Positions 5,810 to 15,110 of a stretch of 37,107 bases of DNA are shown here, one piece after another; positions within the stretch are counted from its first letter, which is position 1; each line of letters begins with the position of its first letter. Origin of the DNA: Shimwellia pseudoproteus (GTDB lineage: Bacteria > Pseudomonadota > Gammaproteobacteria > Enterobacterales > Enterobacteriaceae); contig NZ_WBXP01000038.1 of NCBI RefSeq assembly GCF_016415625.1, forward strand, positions 1-37,107, given 5' to 3'. The notes beneath the pieces are model-generated. The model was not told where the DNA came from and ran no database searches. It saw only the letters and a program-made list of their open reading frames with translations. The position numbers were made by a program, and so were the translations under genes.

Positions 5810-6913
5810 TTAATTGACAATCATATCGTCGCGGTGCACTGCCACCGGGCCATATTCATACCCCAGAATCGCATCTATCTGCTGGGAATGGTGCCCGGCA
5901 ATACGCCGCAGTGCATCACTATTATAACGGCTCACCCCGTGGGCAATATCGCGCCCTTCCAGGCTGCGGATCCGCACCACTTCACCGCGGGAGAAGTTAC
6001 CGTCAATCTCTTTAATGCCCTTCGGCAACAGCGAACTGCCGCGCTCGATAATCGCGACCCGCGCCCCTTCATCAACGGTTATCTCCCCCGCAGGCGGTGC
6101 CCCGAAGATCCAGCGTTTACGGTTTTCCAGCGGGGACTCCTGGGCGTGGAAACGGGTGCCTACCGGAATACCTTCCAGCGCATCCCCAATCACCCCCGGC
6201 CGGCTGCCCGCCGCAATAATGGTTTCGATACCCGCACGGTTAGCCACGTCAGCCGCCTGCAATTTGGTGCCCATTCCCCCGGTCCCCAGGCCGGAGACAC
6301 TGTCACCCGCAATGGCGCGCAGTGTCTCATCAATACCGTGTACGTCTTTAATCAGCTCCGCGCTGGGATTATTGCGCGGATCGGCGGTGAACAGGCCCTG
6401 CTGGTCGGTTAACAGCAGCAGTTTATCTGCCCCGGCAAGGATGGCGGCCAGCGCCGATAAATTGTCATTGTCGCCTACTTTAATTTCGACCGTGGCAACC
6501 GCGTCATTCTCATTAATCACGGGAACAATTTTATTGTCCAGCAGTGCATGCAGCGTATCCCGGGCATTCAGGAAACGCTCGCGATCTTCCATATCGGCAC
6601 GGGTCAGCAGCATCTGGCCAACGTGAATACCGTAAATGGAAAATAGCTGCTCCCACAGTTGGATCAGGCGGCTTTGCCCGACAGCGGCCAGCAACTGCTT
6701 GGAGGCAATCGTTGCCGGGAGTTCCGGGTACCCAAGGTGTTCGCGCCCGGCGGCAATAGCCCCGGAGGTGACAATCACAATACGATGCCCCGCAGCGTGG
6801 AGGTGCGCACACTGGCGAACCAGCTCCACAATATGGGCGCGATTCAGGCGGCGGGAGCCACCGGTCAATACACTGGTACCCAGTTTTACAACCAGGGTCT
6901 GGCTGTTACTCAT
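5810..6913 (-). CDS. proB: Glutamate 5-kinase
   Basis: 367 residues, as in E. coli. It phosphorylates glutamate with ATP and is the proline-inhibited first step of proline synthesis. The N-terminal amino-acid-kinase domain (residues 1-255) carries [19 protein letters not shown] and the loop VINENDAV; the C-terminal PUA domain runs from about 275 to 367. Asp107, Asn134 and Glu143, positions tied to feedback inhibition in E. coli, are the wild-type residues, so normal proline control is expected. It is the first gene of proBA. The 238-bp upstream gap holds an extended -10-like TGGCATTAT on this strand near 7032-7024 and a small CCCC/GGGG hairpin in the leader (6999-7010). Unlike E. coli, no phoE lies divergent to it. 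Confidence 0.98.
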   Translation of the reverse strand: MSNSQTLVVKLGTSVLTGGSRRLNRAHIVELVRQCAHLHAAGHRIVIVTSGAIAAGREHLGYPELPATIASKQLLAAVGQSRLIQLWEQLFSIYGIHVGQMLLTRADMEDRERFLNARDTLHALLDNKIVPVINENDAVATVEIKVGDNDNLSALAAILAGADKLLLLTDQQGLFTADPRNNPSAELIKDVHGIDETLRAIAGDSVSGLGTGGMGTKLQAADVANRAGIETIIAAGSRPGVIGDALEGIPVGTRFHAQESPLENRKRWIFGAPPAGEITVDEGARVAIIERGSSLLPKGIKEIDGNFSRGEVVRIRSLEGRDIAHGVSRYNSDALRRIAGHHSQQIDAILGYEYGPVAVHRDDMIVN

Positions 6914-7076
6914 GATTTTCTGCCGTTCAACAAAATAAGATTAACCAGCTGACTGTTTTAACAGGCATCGCGCTGCTTGCCAACTGGCGAAGAGAAAACC
7001 CCTCACGGGGATGACTGTCACCTATAATGCCATTTTTCCCGGCCTGACCCTATTGGCAAATTGCGTGATCCTGGCC

Positions 7077-7102
7077 AAAAAAAAGCCACCTGAAAGGTGG
7101 CT
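7077..7102 (-). terminator. Rho-independent terminator downstream of crl
   Basis: On the reverse strand AGCCACCT, loop TTC and AGGTGGCT (7102-7084) are followed by eight T. It lies 50 bases after the crl stop and insulates proB from crl transcription. Confidence 0.9.
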
Positions 7103-7151
7103 ATTGACGACGGATGGCCCCAGAGCGGAGCCCGACCACCGCCGGTGGCAG

Positions 7152-7553
7152 TTACGCGGTCAGTTTGATGGCCTGTGCGTTGCCATCATCAGCGGGCAGC
7201 AGGCCTATTTTCAGATCGTCCAGCAAAGCCCGCAGGCGCTCATGGAAGTCACGCAATGTCTGGGCCAGCTTCTCGTCCACTTCCGGCTCGTTGATCTCTG
7301 TGGTCACCCAGTTACCGTTTTTGTCGAACAGACCAATCTGGTAGACGTAAGTAAAATGGTCTGGCTGCGCTTCCAGCTCAAGCCACCAGCCCCAGAACTC
7401 ACGTTTCTCCGGTGCTGGTTTCACATTCACGCACACGGCCAGACAATCGAAAAAGAAACGGTTGCCCTCACACTGGTTCTCCCTCAGGTAAGGGCCCAGC
7501 GCGTGGAACTTCTTCAGCAATCTACTTCGGGTATGTCCACTTGGTAACGTCAT
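7152..7553 (-). CDS. crl: Sigma factor-binding protein Crl
   Basis: 133 residues, the E. coli length. Crl binds sigma-S and promotes its assembly with RNA polymerase, raising stationary-phase and curli/rdar gene expression. It is recognised by MTLPSG, the strongly conserved block [20 protein letters not shown], and [11 protein letters not shown]. The start is the ATG at 7553 with AGGAG five bases upstream; an extension of eight codons is not supported. It lies downstream of frsA on the same strand with 73 bases between, where a separate promoter is visible, and has its own terminator. In E. coli phoE follows; here proB follows directly. Confidence 0.97.
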   Translation of the reverse strand: MTLPSGHTRSRLLKKFHALGPYLRENQCEGNRFFFDCLAVCVNVKPAPEKREFWGWWLELEAQPDHFTYVYQIGLFDKNGNWVTTEINEPEVDEKLAQTLRDFHERLRALLDDLKIGLLPADDGNAQAIKLTA

Positions 7554-7578
7554 TGCGATCTCCTTTTGTGAAGTCACT

Positions 7579-7606
7579 GTTTTACCAAACTGTTAAAAAT
7601 TATCAA
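7579..7606 (-). promoter_or_regulatory. Candidate crl promoter
   Basis: On the reverse strand TTGATA (7606-7601), a 16-base spacer and TAAAAC (7584-7579). It would start transcription about 20 bases before the crl start codon. The -10 element is imperfect. Confidence 0.4.
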
Positions 7607-7626
7607 TCCATTAACTAAGATGTTGC

Positions 7627-8874
7627 TTAACGCAAATGCCGCTGCATCCATTCAGCGGTCTGGCTCAGTGCTTTATCAAAATTGCGGTACACCGGGCGGA
7701 ACGGGATGGGCAGCAATTTGCCCTCAGACGATGACGACGCAATCAGCCGTGACTCCTCCTCCGGGCTGAAGGGATCATTATCCCAGTATCCAGACAGCAT
7801 CGGCGTCGGGCTACGGCGACCAAGCAGGCCCTGGGTTTTCAGAGAGTAGCGGTTCAGCTCCACCCGCAGCGCGTTATCGGAGGCATCCGCCATGCCTAAA
7901 CGGCTGGCCAGAACATCCAGATACATCTCCGGCACCCTGCCCTGCTGGAGCGGGTCAATCAGCAGGTTGTGAACAATCGGCCCCAGGCACGCCACCGCTT
8001 TCAGGCGGCCGGCCTCCAGGTAACCGAGGCGTACCGCAATATTGGCGCCAAAACGGAACCCAAATGCCGCCACCCGGGTATGGTCCACCCAGGGGACATC
8101 GCACAGGGATTGCAGCACGTGCTGATGCAGCAAACTGGTGTCCTGGGTCAGGGTCCATTTAGAGGACAGGCCGACCGAGGGCACGTCAATCGTCAGCATC
8201 GCCATCCCCAGCGGGGCAAAGTAACGTTCAAACAGGGCATAGTAATCGCTTTGTAGCGAATCCAGCCCGCCGCAAATCAGCACCGTCGGGCAAGGGCCAT
8301 CGGCATTGGCCGGGAGATGCAGAAAGCCGGTGATATCGCTACCGCCAGGGATACTGAAATCCAGTTGCCGCAGGCCTCCCCCCAGATGGGTCGCGGCCTC
8401 AGAATAAGCACGATTTGCCAGCACCAGCGCCTGTTCAGAGAGGCTATCCCCTTTGATAAACGGATAGGCGGCAATGCTGTACAGGTTACTGGCGTTGAGC
8501 CACTCCCGCCCTTTGGTGGTGGATTCATCCTGGAGCCCGGCTTTTTGTTGCCAGAGCATCGCCTGTTTGGACCATTCATAAATCCAGTTTCCCCCCCGAT
8601 ACCCCACAACGGTATCGAACAGCCCCTCGTCGGTGCGCTCGGCATTACTGGCCGCAATACGCGAGAGCACTTCGATGATTTCACGGGGGTCCACGCCGCG
8701 CCATACCCACAGCAGGCGGTTTAGCAACCGGTACCAGCGGTGATCAGTACGGCCATCAAGGGCGGAGGTGATAGACGGCGCGCTCCCTTGTTGAAAACGG
8801 CGCACCAGGGTCGATGTTTCAGGATGCTTAAAACGCGGCTTAAAGAGTGTTTCGCTGAGGTTAGCCTGGGACAT
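7627..8874 (-). CDS. frsA: FrsA, fermentation-respiration switch protein (alpha/beta hydrolase fold)
   Basis: 415 residues (E. coli YafA/FrsA is 414). A helical cap region (about 1-170) precedes an alpha/beta-hydrolase core with [23 protein letters not shown] and the nucleophile-elbow region [10 protein letters not shown]. The usual Gly-x-Ser-x-Gly is replaced by GFRFG, with Arg274 where serine would be, a feature of the family. FrsA binds the glucose PTS protein EIIA(Glc) and shifts carbon flux between fermentation and respiration; esterase and pyruvate-decarboxylase activities have been claimed and disputed. It is the gene upstream of crl, as in E. coli, with its own intergenic region toward gpt. 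Confidence 0.95.
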   Translation of the reverse strand: MSQANLSETLFKPRFKHPETSTLVRRFQQGSAPSITSALDGRTDHRWYRLLNRLLWVWRGVDPREIIEVLSRIAASNAERTDEGLFDTVVGYRGGNWIYEWSKQAMLWQQKAGLQDESTTKGREWLNASNLYSIAAYPFIKGDSLSEQALVLANRAYSEAATHLGGGLRQLDFSIPGGSDITGFLHLPANADGPCPTVLICGGLDSLQSDYYALFERYFAPLGMAMLTIDVPSVGLSSKWTLTQDTSLLHQHVLQSLCDVPWVDHTRVAAFGFRFGANIAVRLGYLEAGRLKAVACLGPIVHNLLIDPLQQGRVPEMYLDVLASRLGMADASDNALRVELNRYSLKTQGLLGRRSPTPMLSGYWDNDPFSPEEESRLIASSSSEGKLLPIPFRPVYRNFDKALSQTAEWMQRHLR

Positions 8875-8928
8875 TACGTTCTACCTCTGAATGTCTGTCA
8901 TTGGCGCTATTGTACCTGCTCTGGCGCT

Positions 8929-8961
8929 AAAAAAAATTACGCCCGGACAAGCCGGGCGTAA
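8929..8961 (-). terminator. Rho-independent terminator downstream of gpt
   Basis: On the reverse strand TTACGCCCGG, loop CTTGT and CCGGGCGTAA (8961-8937) form a perfect 10-bp stem followed by eight T. It separates gpt from frsA. Confidence 0.92.
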
Positions 8962-8996
8962 ATTACATTTTCTGACGCAGCGCGCAAATAGGGGGA

Positions 8997-9455
8997 TTAA
9001 CGGCCACCCAGCGGCGGTACAAAGCAGATCCCCATATCCCAGGGCTGCTCAATCCAGGTGTTCTGCTGGATATCAATAACATAGTCATCAACCAGCGGTT
9101 TACCGGCCGGTTTAGCGAAAATAGTCACAAAATGCGCTTTCGGATACATTTCACGGATTGCAACCGCAGTGCCGCCGGTATCAACCAGATCGTCGATTAC
9201 GATAAAGCCTTCACCATCCCCTTCGGCGCGTTTGATAACTTTCAGTTCACGCTGGTTATCGTGGTCGTAGCTGGAGATGCAAACGGTGTCCACGTTGCGC
9301 AGACCTAACTCGCGTGCCAGCAATGCACCCGGTACCAGGCCACCGCGGCTGACCGCAATGATGCCTTTCCACTGGTCAGCAGGCAGCAAACGGCTTGCCA
9401 GTGTGCGTGCATGGATCTGCAACATGTCCCAGGTGACGACGTATTTTTCGCTCAT
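8997..9455 (-). CDS. gpt: Xanthine-guanine phosphoribosyltransferase
   Basis: 152 residues, the E. coli length. It salvages guanine and xanthine (weakly hypoxanthine) with PRPP to give nucleotides; the E. coli enzyme is a membrane-associated tetramer. The PRPP-binding signature [14 protein letters not shown] is near residues 84-97, with [13 protein letters not shown] near 35-47 and the base-specificity segment WIEQPWDMG near the C-terminus. It is a monocistronic unit: a strong promoter upstream, a perfect terminator downstream, divergent from pepD. Confidence 0.98.
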   Translation of the reverse strand: MSEKYVVTWDMLQIHARTLASRLLPADQWKGIIAVSRGGLVPGALLARELGLRNVDTVCISSYDHDNQRELKVIKRAEGDGEGFIVIDDLVDTGGTAVAIREMYPKAHFVTIFAKPAGKPLVDDYVIDIQQNTWIEQPWDMGICFVPPLGGR

Positions 9456-9520
9456 GTGAATGAATCCCAGCCTGTTAAAAACGGCTTAAAAAGTGTTCAG
9501 GGGAAAATAGGTTGCGCGAG

Positions 9521-9549
9521 ATTATAGAGATCCACAGCCTGAAAAACCA
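9521..9549 (-). promoter_or_regulatory. Sigma-70 promoter of gpt
   Basis: On the reverse strand TGGTTT (9549-9544), a 17-base spacer and a perfect TATAAT (9526-9521). The predicted start is near 9514, about 60 bases before the gpt start codon. Confidence 0.6.
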
Positions 9550-9718
9550 GTGTTTAGCAGGATTGAGGGCGGAATTTCCCCCCGGAAGTGCTCCACCGGG
9601 CCGGAGAAAGTGTTATCCTCAGCCCATCGCGCAAGCCTCGCTTGTGATGACCAACATCCCGGTAACCCCATGACCGGCCTGTGACTTTTGTGCCGTGTCA
9701 ACCTCAAGGAGACTCATC

Positions 9719-11176
9719 GTGTCTGAATTGTCTCAATTATCCCCGCAACCGCTGTGGGATATTTTTGCCAAAATCTGTTCCATTCCTCATCCGTCTTATC
9801 ATGAGCAACAGCTGGCAGAGCACATCCTGTCCTGGGCAAAAGAGAAAGGGCTGCACGCTGAGCGTGATCAGGTGGGCAATATCCTGATCCGTAAACCTGC
9901 CACCCCTGGCATGGAAAATCGTAAACCCGTGGTACTGCAGGCCCACCTTGATATGGTGCCGCAGAAAAATAACGACACGGTTCATGACTTCACCAAAGAT
10001 CCTATCCAGGCCTACATTGATGGCGAGTGGGTAAAAGCCCGCGGCACCACCCTGGGCGCGGATAACGGTATCGGCATGGCCTCCGCCCTGGCGGTACTGG
10101 CGGACGATAGCGTAGAGCACGGCCCGCTGGAAGTGCTGCTGACCATGACTGAAGAAGTCGGCATGGATGGCGCGTTTGGTCTGCAGGCTGGCTGGCTGCA
10201 GGCTGACATTCTGATCAATACCGACTCAGAAGAAGAAGGCGAAATCTATATGGGTTGCGCCGGCGGTATTGATTTCATCACCACCCTGAAACTGGATCGG
10301 GAAGCTATCCCGGCGGGCTACCAGACCGTGAAGCTGACGCTGAAGGGCCTGAAAGGCGGCCACTCCGGTGGTGATATTCACCTCGGCCTGGGCAACGCCA
10401 ACAAACTGCTGGCCCGTTTCCTTGCCGGTCACGCGCAGGCGCTTGATGCACGTCTGATCGACTTTACTGGCGGTACACTGCGTAATGCCATCCCCCGTGA
10501 AGCCTTCGCCACCCTGGCACTGCCGGCGGCGAACGTTGCAACGCTGAAGACCCAGGCAGAAAGCTACCTCGCTATCCTGAAAAACGAGCTGGCGGCAGTA
10601 GAAAAAAATATCGCCGTGCAGGTTGAGGGTATCGATACCGATCACGCCGCGATGACCGTTGCCAGCCGCGATGCCTTTATTCGCCTGATGAACGCCACCC
10701 CTAATGGGGTGATCCGTAATTCAGACGTGGCCAAAGGCGTGGTGGAAACCTCCCTGAATCTGGGTGTGGTCACCACTGATGCTGCTGAAGCGCAGGTTAT
10801 TTGCCTGATCCGCTCCCTGATCGACAGCGGTAAAGAGTACGTGGTTAGCGTGCTGGAGTCCCTGGGTGAGCTGGCTGGCGCCACCACCGAAGCCAAAGGC
10901 AGCTATCCGGGCTGGCAGCCAGATGCCAACTCCCCGGTGATGCACCTGGTGCGTGAAACCTACCAGCGCCTGTTTAATAAAACCCCGAACATTCAGGTGA
11001 TCCACGCCGGTCTGGAATGTGGCCTGTTCAAAAAACCCTATCCGGAGATGGATATGGTGTCTATTGGGCCGACCATTACCGGGCCGCACTCCCCGGATGA
11101 GCAAGTGCATATTGCCAGCGTGGGCCAGTACTGGATCCTGCTGACAGAACTGCTGAAAGCGATTCCGGCAAAATAA
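9719..11176 (+). CDS. pepD: Aminoacyl-histidine dipeptidase (peptidase D)
   Basis: 485 residues from the GTG at 9719, as in E. coli; AAGGAG at 9706-9711 fixes this start over a GTG eight codons upstream. It is a cytosolic zinc dipeptidase (M20 family) that cleaves Xaa-His (carnosine-type) and other dipeptides. Metal and catalytic elements are visible: His76 and Asp78 in LQAHLDMV, Asp115 in ADNGIGM, and Glu145-Glu146 in MTEEVGMDG. The dimerisation/lid domain fills the middle (about 200-390) and GLECGLFKKPYPEMD closes the active site. The gene is divergent from gpt with 263 bases between, where TGTTATCCT (9611-9619) is a possible extended -10. A strong terminator follows. Confidence 0.97.
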   Translation: MSELSQLSPQPLWDIFAKICSIPHPSYHEQQLAEHILSWAKEKGLHAERDQVGNILIRKPATPGMENRKPVVLQAHLDMVPQKNNDTVHDFTKDPIQAYIDGEWVKARGTTLGADNGIGMASALAVLADDSVEHGPLEVLLTMTEEVGMDGAFGLQAGWLQADILINTDSEEEGEIYMGCAGGIDFITTLKLDREAIPAGYQTVKLTLKGLKGGHSGGDIHLGLGNANKLLARFLAGHAQALDARLIDFTGGTLRNAIPREAFATLALPAANVATLKTQAESYLAILKNELAAVEKNIAVQVEGIDTDHAAMTVASRDAFIRLMNATPNGVIRNSDVAKGVVETSLNLGVVTTDAAEAQVICLIRSLIDSGKEYVVSVLESLGELAGATTEAKGSYPGWQPDANSPVMHLVRETYQRLFNKTPNIQVIHAGLECGLFKKPYPEMDMVSIGPTITGPHSPDEQVHIASVGQYWILLTELLKAIPAK

Positions 11177-11197
11177 TCCCGCCGATTGATTGCTACC

Positions 11198-11226
11198 AGC
11201 CCCCGCCCTGCGGGGGCTTTTTTTTG
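11198..11226 (+). terminator. Rho-independent terminator of pepD
   Basis: AGCCCCCGC (11198-11206), loop CCT and GCGGGGGCT (11210-11218) are followed by an uninterrupted T-run to about 11225. It stands between the convergent pepD and dinB; the other strand lacks a T-run, so it serves pepD only. Confidence 0.93.
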
Positions 11227-11238
11227 GTTTATTGCGCT

Positions 11239-12294
11239 TTACAGGCCAAGCACCAGCTGGCGCTCCAGTAGCGGATCGATCAGGCTGACATGCAGCCCCA
11301 CCAGCCTGACCCCCCGCCCGCTGCGCCGGTTTTCCCAGGTTTGCCGGGCAGTACGCAGCAGATCGTCTTTATTCAGCGTTGGCCAGACATGCTCCTGGGT
11401 CGTCTGCTGGAAATCATCAAATTTCAGCTTGATCCCCTGACGGGCAATGGCCAGATCCGGCCGCACCCGCTGTAGCCGCCGCTCCAGCTCCGGGTAGAGT
11501 TGCTCAATAATCGCCTCGCATTCCGGCCACTGATGAATATCTTCCGCCAGGGTGCGCTCCGCCCCGACGGATTTACGTTGCCGATCGTTGCTGATTTCGC
11601 GTGTATCGATCCCCTGGCTGCGTTCCCACAGCACCCGCCCGAATTTACCAAACCGTTTCAGGAGCATAGCCAGGTCAGCTTGCTGGACATCGGCACAGGT
11701 CCGCAGCCCCAGGGCATCGAGCCTGGCGGCGGTCACTTTCCCGACCCCGGGGATCTTCCCCAGCGGCAGTGTGTGTAAAAATGCCGGGACCTGCTCCGGG
11801 GTGATCACATACTGGCCATTGGGTTTATTCAGATCCGAGGCGATCTTGGCGAGGAATTTGATAGGCGCAATACCGGCAGAGGCTGTCAGTTGCAGTTCGC
11901 GGTGGATGGTGGCGCGGATCTCGCGGGCCATCAGGGTGGCAGAACCATGACACAACGGCGTGTCGGTGACATCCAGATACGCTTCGTCCAGGGAGAGGGG
12001 CTCGATCAGTGACGTGTAGCGGGCAAAAATAGCCTGGATCTGCCGCGAAGCGTCTTTATACGCGTCAAACCGCCCGGGTAGCAGGGTCAGATGCGGGCAC
12101 AACTTCAGAGCCATAGCGGTTGGCATGGCGCTGCGCACGCCAAATTTGCGGGCCGGGTAATTGGCGGTGCTGATCACCCCGCGCCGGTCCCGGCTGCCGC
12201 CAATGGCCAGCGGAATATCGCGCAGGGAGGGATTATCACGCATCTCTACGGCGGCAAAAAAGCAGTCCATATCGACATGAATGATTTTACGCAT
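11239..12294 (-). CDS. dinB: DNA polymerase IV (Y-family)
   Basis: 351 residues as in E. coli. It is an error-prone translesion polymerase, part of the SOS response, acting on stalled forks. Catalytic metal ligands are Asp8 in HVDMDCFF and Asp103-Glu104 in SLDEAYLDV; the helix-hairpin-helix thumb has IPGVGKV; the little-finger domain runs from about 240; the C-terminal QLVLGL is the beta-clamp binding peptide. The ATG at 12294 is chosen to match E. coli; a GTG two codons upstream is also possible, and neither has a strong ribosome binding site. A LexA operator lies 25 bases upstream, so SOS control is retained. It sits between pepD (convergent) and the nqr operon. Confidence 0.97.
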   Translation of the reverse strand: MRKIIHVDMDCFFAAVEMRDNPSLRDIPLAIGGSRDRRGVISTANYPARKFGVRSAMPTAMALKLCPHLTLLPGRFDAYKDASRQIQAIFARYTSLIEPLSLDEAYLDVTDTPLCHGSATLMAREIRATIHRELQLTASAGIAPIKFLAKIASDLNKPNGQYVITPEQVPAFLHTLPLGKIPGVGKVTAARLDALGLRTCADVQQADLAMLLKRFGKFGRVLWERSQGIDTREISNDRQRKSVGAERTLAEDIHQWPECEAIIEQLYPELERRLQRVRPDLAIARQGIKLKFDDFQQTTQEHVWPTLNKDDLLRTARQTWENRRSGRGVRLVGLHVSLIDPLLERQLVLGL

Positions 12295-12318
12295 CGTCAC
12301 TAACCCAGCCAGAAATCA

Positions 12319-12334
12319 CTGGATAAGTATACAG
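12319..12334 (-). promoter_or_regulatory. LexA (SOS) operator of dinB
   Basis: CTG at 12319-12321, ten A/T-rich bases, CAG at 12332-12334, flanked by CA and GT: an exact match to the CTG-N10-CAG SOS box. On the reverse strand it contains TATACT, which would be the dinB -10 element, so LexA binding would block polymerase directly. Confidence 0.9.
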
Positions 12335-12344
12335 GTAGATTTAC

Positions 12345-12375
12345 GAAAAAGGAAAATCCCCCCGCTCACGGGGGG
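12345..12375 (-). terminator. Rho-independent terminator of the nqr operon
   Basis: On the reverse strand six C (12375-12370), loop GTGAGC and six G (12363-12358) are followed by ATTTTCCTTTTT. It lies 30 bases after the nqrM stop and just upstream of the dinB control region. Confidence 0.85.
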
Positions 12376-12404
12376 CGTATTATGAAGGCGAAAATCGGAG
12401 ACGG

Positions 12405-12620
12405 TCAGAGAATACGGTTCTGCTGGCGCTGGGCTTCCCGGGCGATGCGCTTTTTACGCGCATCACAGGGTTCCGGGCAGTTACAGACCTTTTCAAGGCC
12501 CAGTGCCGATATGCCACCACAGCTGCCCTGGAGGGTTTTACGCTTCACCAGGTAGCCCAGCGACATCCCCAGCACCACCAGCAAGAAGATGGCAAAGGTC
12601 GCCAGGAAAACGATCATCAT
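12405..12620 (-). CDS. nqrM: Na+-NQR maturation protein NqrM
   Basis: 71 residues (DUF539 family). One N-terminal membrane helix (residues 2-24) is followed by a short cytosolic part with four cysteines: Cys34 in GSCGG, then Cys46, Cys48 and Cys52 in VCNCPEPC. In Vibrio and Klebsiella NqrM is required to place iron between NqrD and NqrE so that the Na+ pump assembles. A strong GGGGAGG precedes the ATG, and the start is 12 bases after the nqrF stop, so it is the last gene of the operon. The apbE gene that usually separates nqrF from nqrM is missing here. Initiation at the second Met is also possible. Confidence 0.93.
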   Translation of the reverse strand: MMIVFLATFAIFLLVVLGMSLGYLVKRKTLQGSCGGISALGLEKVCNCPEPCDARKKRIAREAQRQQNRIL

Positions 12621-12632
12621 ATTGCCCTCCCC

Positions 12633-13856
12633 TTAGCCACCAAAGTCATCCAGCAGGATATTTTCATCTTCTACCCCCAGGCTATGCAGCATGGTTATCA
12701 CCGAAGCGTTCATCATTGGCGGCCCGCACATATAAAACTCACAATCTTCTGGTGCCGGGTGGTCACGCAGATAGTGTTGATACAGCACATTGTGAATAAA
12801 CCCGGTGTAGCCGGTCCAGTTATCTTCGGCCAGCGGCTCAGACAGCGCGATATGGAAGCTAAAGTTCGGGTTATCCCGGGCCAGCTGTTCAAATTCATCC
12901 TGGTAGAACATTTCCCGCAGGGAGCGGGCGCCGTACCAGAAGCTGATCTTACGCTGTGATGCCAGGCGCTTAAGCTGGTCAAAGATATGGGAGCGCATCG
13001 GCGCCATACCCGCCCCGCCGCCGATAAACACCATCTCGGCATCGGTCTGTTTGGCAAAGAACTCACCAAACGGCCCGGAAATCGTGACGCTATCCCCCGG
13101 TTTCAGGGACCAGATATACGATGACATGATCCCCGGCGGGGCATCCGGTGCAGACGGCGGCGGCGTGGCGATACGCACATTCAGCATGATGATGCCCTTC
13201 TCATCCGGGTAGTTGGCCATTGAGTAAGCGCGGATACACGGTTCTTTGACCACCGAACGGTAGCGGAACAGGTTGTATTTATCCCAGTCGCCGCGGTACT
13301 CCGCCGGCACGTCAAAGTCCGCATAGTTAATGTCGTGGGGCTCGCACTCAATCTGAATATAGCCACCGGCGCGGAACGGCACCGCTTCGCCATCTGGGAT
13401 GCGCAGCTTCAGCTCTTTGATAAATGTCGCTTTGTTATCGTTAGAGATAACCTCACATACCCATTTTTTGACCCCAAAAATCTCCTCCGGCAGGTCGAGT
13501 TGCATATCGCTTTTTACCGCCACCTGGCAGGCAAGACGGCAGCCCTCTTTGGCTTCGCGCTTAGTGATATGGGACAGCTCTGTCGGTAAGATCTCGCCGC
13601 CGCCGGATTTGACCGTCACCCGGCATTGCCCGCAGGAGCCACCGCCACCGCAGGCAGACGAGATGAATATCCCCTGATCAGAGAGGGTATTCAGCAGCTT
13701 GCCGCCGGCCGGGGTATGGAACTGCTTGTCGGGCTCGCCGTTGATTTCAATTAATACATCCCCGGATTTCACCAGCTTTGACTTGGCAAACAAGATCAGC
13801 ACCGAGAGAACCAGAACAATAAGCGTAAACATCACTACGCCAAGAATAATTTCCAT
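12633..13856 (-). CDS. nqrF: Na+-translocating NADH:quinone reductase subunit F
   Basis: 407 residues. This subunit oxidises NADH and passes electrons via FAD and a 2Fe-2S centre into the pump. An N-terminal membrane anchor (about residues 3-23) is followed by a ferredoxin-like domain with ligands Cys69, Cys75, Cys78 and Cys110 ([12 protein letters not shown] and RLAC). A ferredoxin-reductase FAD domain follows, with RAYSMANYP (Arg209-Ser212), then the NADH domain with [13 protein letters not shown] and CGPPMM near the C-terminus. All cofactor motifs are intact. It starts 12 bases after nqrE. Confidence 0.98.
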   Translation of the reverse strand: MEIILGVVMFTLIVLVLSVLILFAKSKLVKSGDVLIEINGEPDKQFHTPAGGKLLNTLSDQGIFISSACGGGGSCGQCRVTVKSGGGEILPTELSHITKREAKEGCRLACQVAVKSDMQLDLPEEIFGVKKWVCEVISNDNKATFIKELKLRIPDGEAVPFRAGGYIQIECEPHDINYADFDVPAEYRGDWDKYNLFRYRSVVKEPCIRAYSMANYPDEKGIIMLNVRIATPPPSAPDAPPGIMSSYIWSLKPGDSVTISGPFGEFFAKQTDAEMVFIGGGAGMAPMRSHIFDQLKRLASQRKISFWYGARSLREMFYQDEFEQLARDNPNFSFHIALSEPLAEDNWTGYTGFIHNVLYQHYLRDHPAPEDCEFYMCGPPMMNASVITMLHSLGVEDENILLDDFGG

Positions 13857-13868
13857 ATATCTGCGCCC

Positions 13869-14465
13869 TTATAGCTGTACACCGGAGAAGGACATAAAGC
13901 CCAGCGCCATCAGACCAGTGATAATAAAGGTGATCCCCAGGCCGTTAAGTCCCGCAGGAACATTGGCGTATTTCATCCTCTCGCGGATACCGGCCAGTGC
14001 CACAATCGCCAGCATCCAGCCCACCCCGGAGCCAACCCCGTACACCACAGACTCGGTGAAGTTGTAATCGCGCTGCACCATAAAGGACACCCCGCCAAAA
14101 ATGGCGCAGTTAACCGCGATCAGCGGCAAGAAGATACCCAGCGCGTTATAGAGCGCCGGGAAGTAGCGGTCCAGCGCCATTTCCAGGATCTGCACCAGCG
14201 CGGCGATAACCCCGATAAAGGTAATAAAGTTCAGGAAACTCAGATCGACACCTTCGGCAATGGCCCCATCGCGCAGTACCAGGTTGTAGATAAGGTTGTT
14301 GATCGGGACCGAGATCCCCAGCACCACAGTCACCGCAATGCCCAGGCCAAAGGCGGTAGAGACCTTTTTTGATACCGCCAGAAAGGTACACATGCCGAGG
14401 AAGAAGGCTAACGCCATGTTCTCAACAAACACGGCGCGCACAAATAAACTAATATAATGAGCCAC
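13869..14465 (-). CDS. nqrE: Na+-translocating NADH:quinone reductase subunit E
   Basis: 198 residues and about six membrane helices. NqrE and NqrD are inverted-topology homologues that hold an iron centre at their interface in the membrane and take part in electron transfer across the bilayer coupled to Na+ movement. The family block [23 protein letters not shown] is clear at the N-terminus; Cys26 and Cys120 (VNCAIFGG) are the positions expected for the iron site. Translation begins at GTG (14465), with AGGAG eight bases upstream inside the end of nqrD. Six bases separate it from nqrD. Confidence 0.97.
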   Translation of the reverse strand: MAHYISLFVRAVFVENMALAFFLGMCTFLAVSKKVSTAFGLGIAVTVVLGISVPINNLIYNLVLRDGAIAEGVDLSFLNFITFIGVIAALVQILEMALDRYFPALYNALGIFLPLIAVNCAIFGGVSFMVQRDYNFTESVVYGVGSGVGWMLAIVALAGIRERMKYANVPAGLNGLGITFIITGLMALGFMSFSGVQL

Positions 14466-14471
14466 AGTGCG

Positions 14472-15110
14472 TTACTCCTTTTCCTGTTGTTCCGGCTTCA
14501 GCGTGCGCAGGGCCCAAATCAGCATCCCGATGATAAAGAACGCACTCGGCGCCAGCAGGAACATCCCGTTCGGCACATACCAGCCGCCGTTTTGTACCGT
14601 CTCCAGCACCGTGATGCCGAACAGTTTGCCGCTACCGATAAGCTCTCGCAGGAAGCCGACGATAATCAGGATAACCCCGTAGCCCAGCCCGTTGCCGATG
14701 CCGTCCATCATGCTGGCCAGCGGTGGCGATTTCATGGCATAAGCCTCTGCGCGGCCCATGACAATACAGTTAGTGATGATCAACCCAACAAAGACCGAGA
14801 GCTGTTTAGAGATCTCATAGGCATACGCCCGCAGCACCTGATCCACCACGATCACCAGTGACGCAATAATCGCCATTTGCACGATGATCCGCACACTGCC
14901 CGGAATATGATGACGGATCAGAGAGATAAACAGATTCGAAAACGCCAGTACCAGGGTAACCGCGATGGTCATCACCAGCGCCGTTTCCAGCTTGGTGGTT
15001 ACCGCCAGTGCGGAGCAGATACCCAGAATTTGTAGCGTAATCGGGTTGTTATCCACCAGGGGGCCGACCAGCACCCGCTTGATCTCCTTCATATTTGCCA
15101 TATCAGCCAT
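14472..15110 (-). CDS. nqrD: Na+-translocating NADH:quinone reductase subunit D
   Basis: 212 residues and six predicted membrane helices. It is the partner of NqrE. Typical segments are [24 protein letters not shown] and the second iron-site region [16 protein letters not shown]. The ATG overlaps the last codons of nqrC by eight bases (ATGGCTGA), suggesting translational coupling. The hydrophilic C-terminus LKPEQQEKE ends just before the nqrE ribosome binding site. No anomalies are visible. Confidence 0.97.
   Translation of the reverse strand: MADMANMKEIKRVLVGPLVDNNPITLQILGICSALAVTTKLETALVMTIAVTLVLAFSNLFISLIRHHIPGSVRIIVQMAIIASLVIVVDQVLRAYAYEISKQLSVFVGLIITNCIVMGRAEAYAMKSPPLASMMDGIGNGLGYGVILIIVGFLRELIGSGKLFGITVLETVQNGGWYVPNGMFLLAPSAFFIIGMLIWALRTLKPEQQEKE

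Noticed and set aside
4546..5820. proA start seven codons upstream (MSIKELS...)
   Set aside because: That stretch covers the proB stop and the AGGAG of the correct start; the ATG at 5799 matches the family.
5798..6412. Long plus-strand open frames opposite proB and proA
   Set aside because: They are mirror frames of well-conserved genes with strong codon bias; no start signals and no homology recognised.
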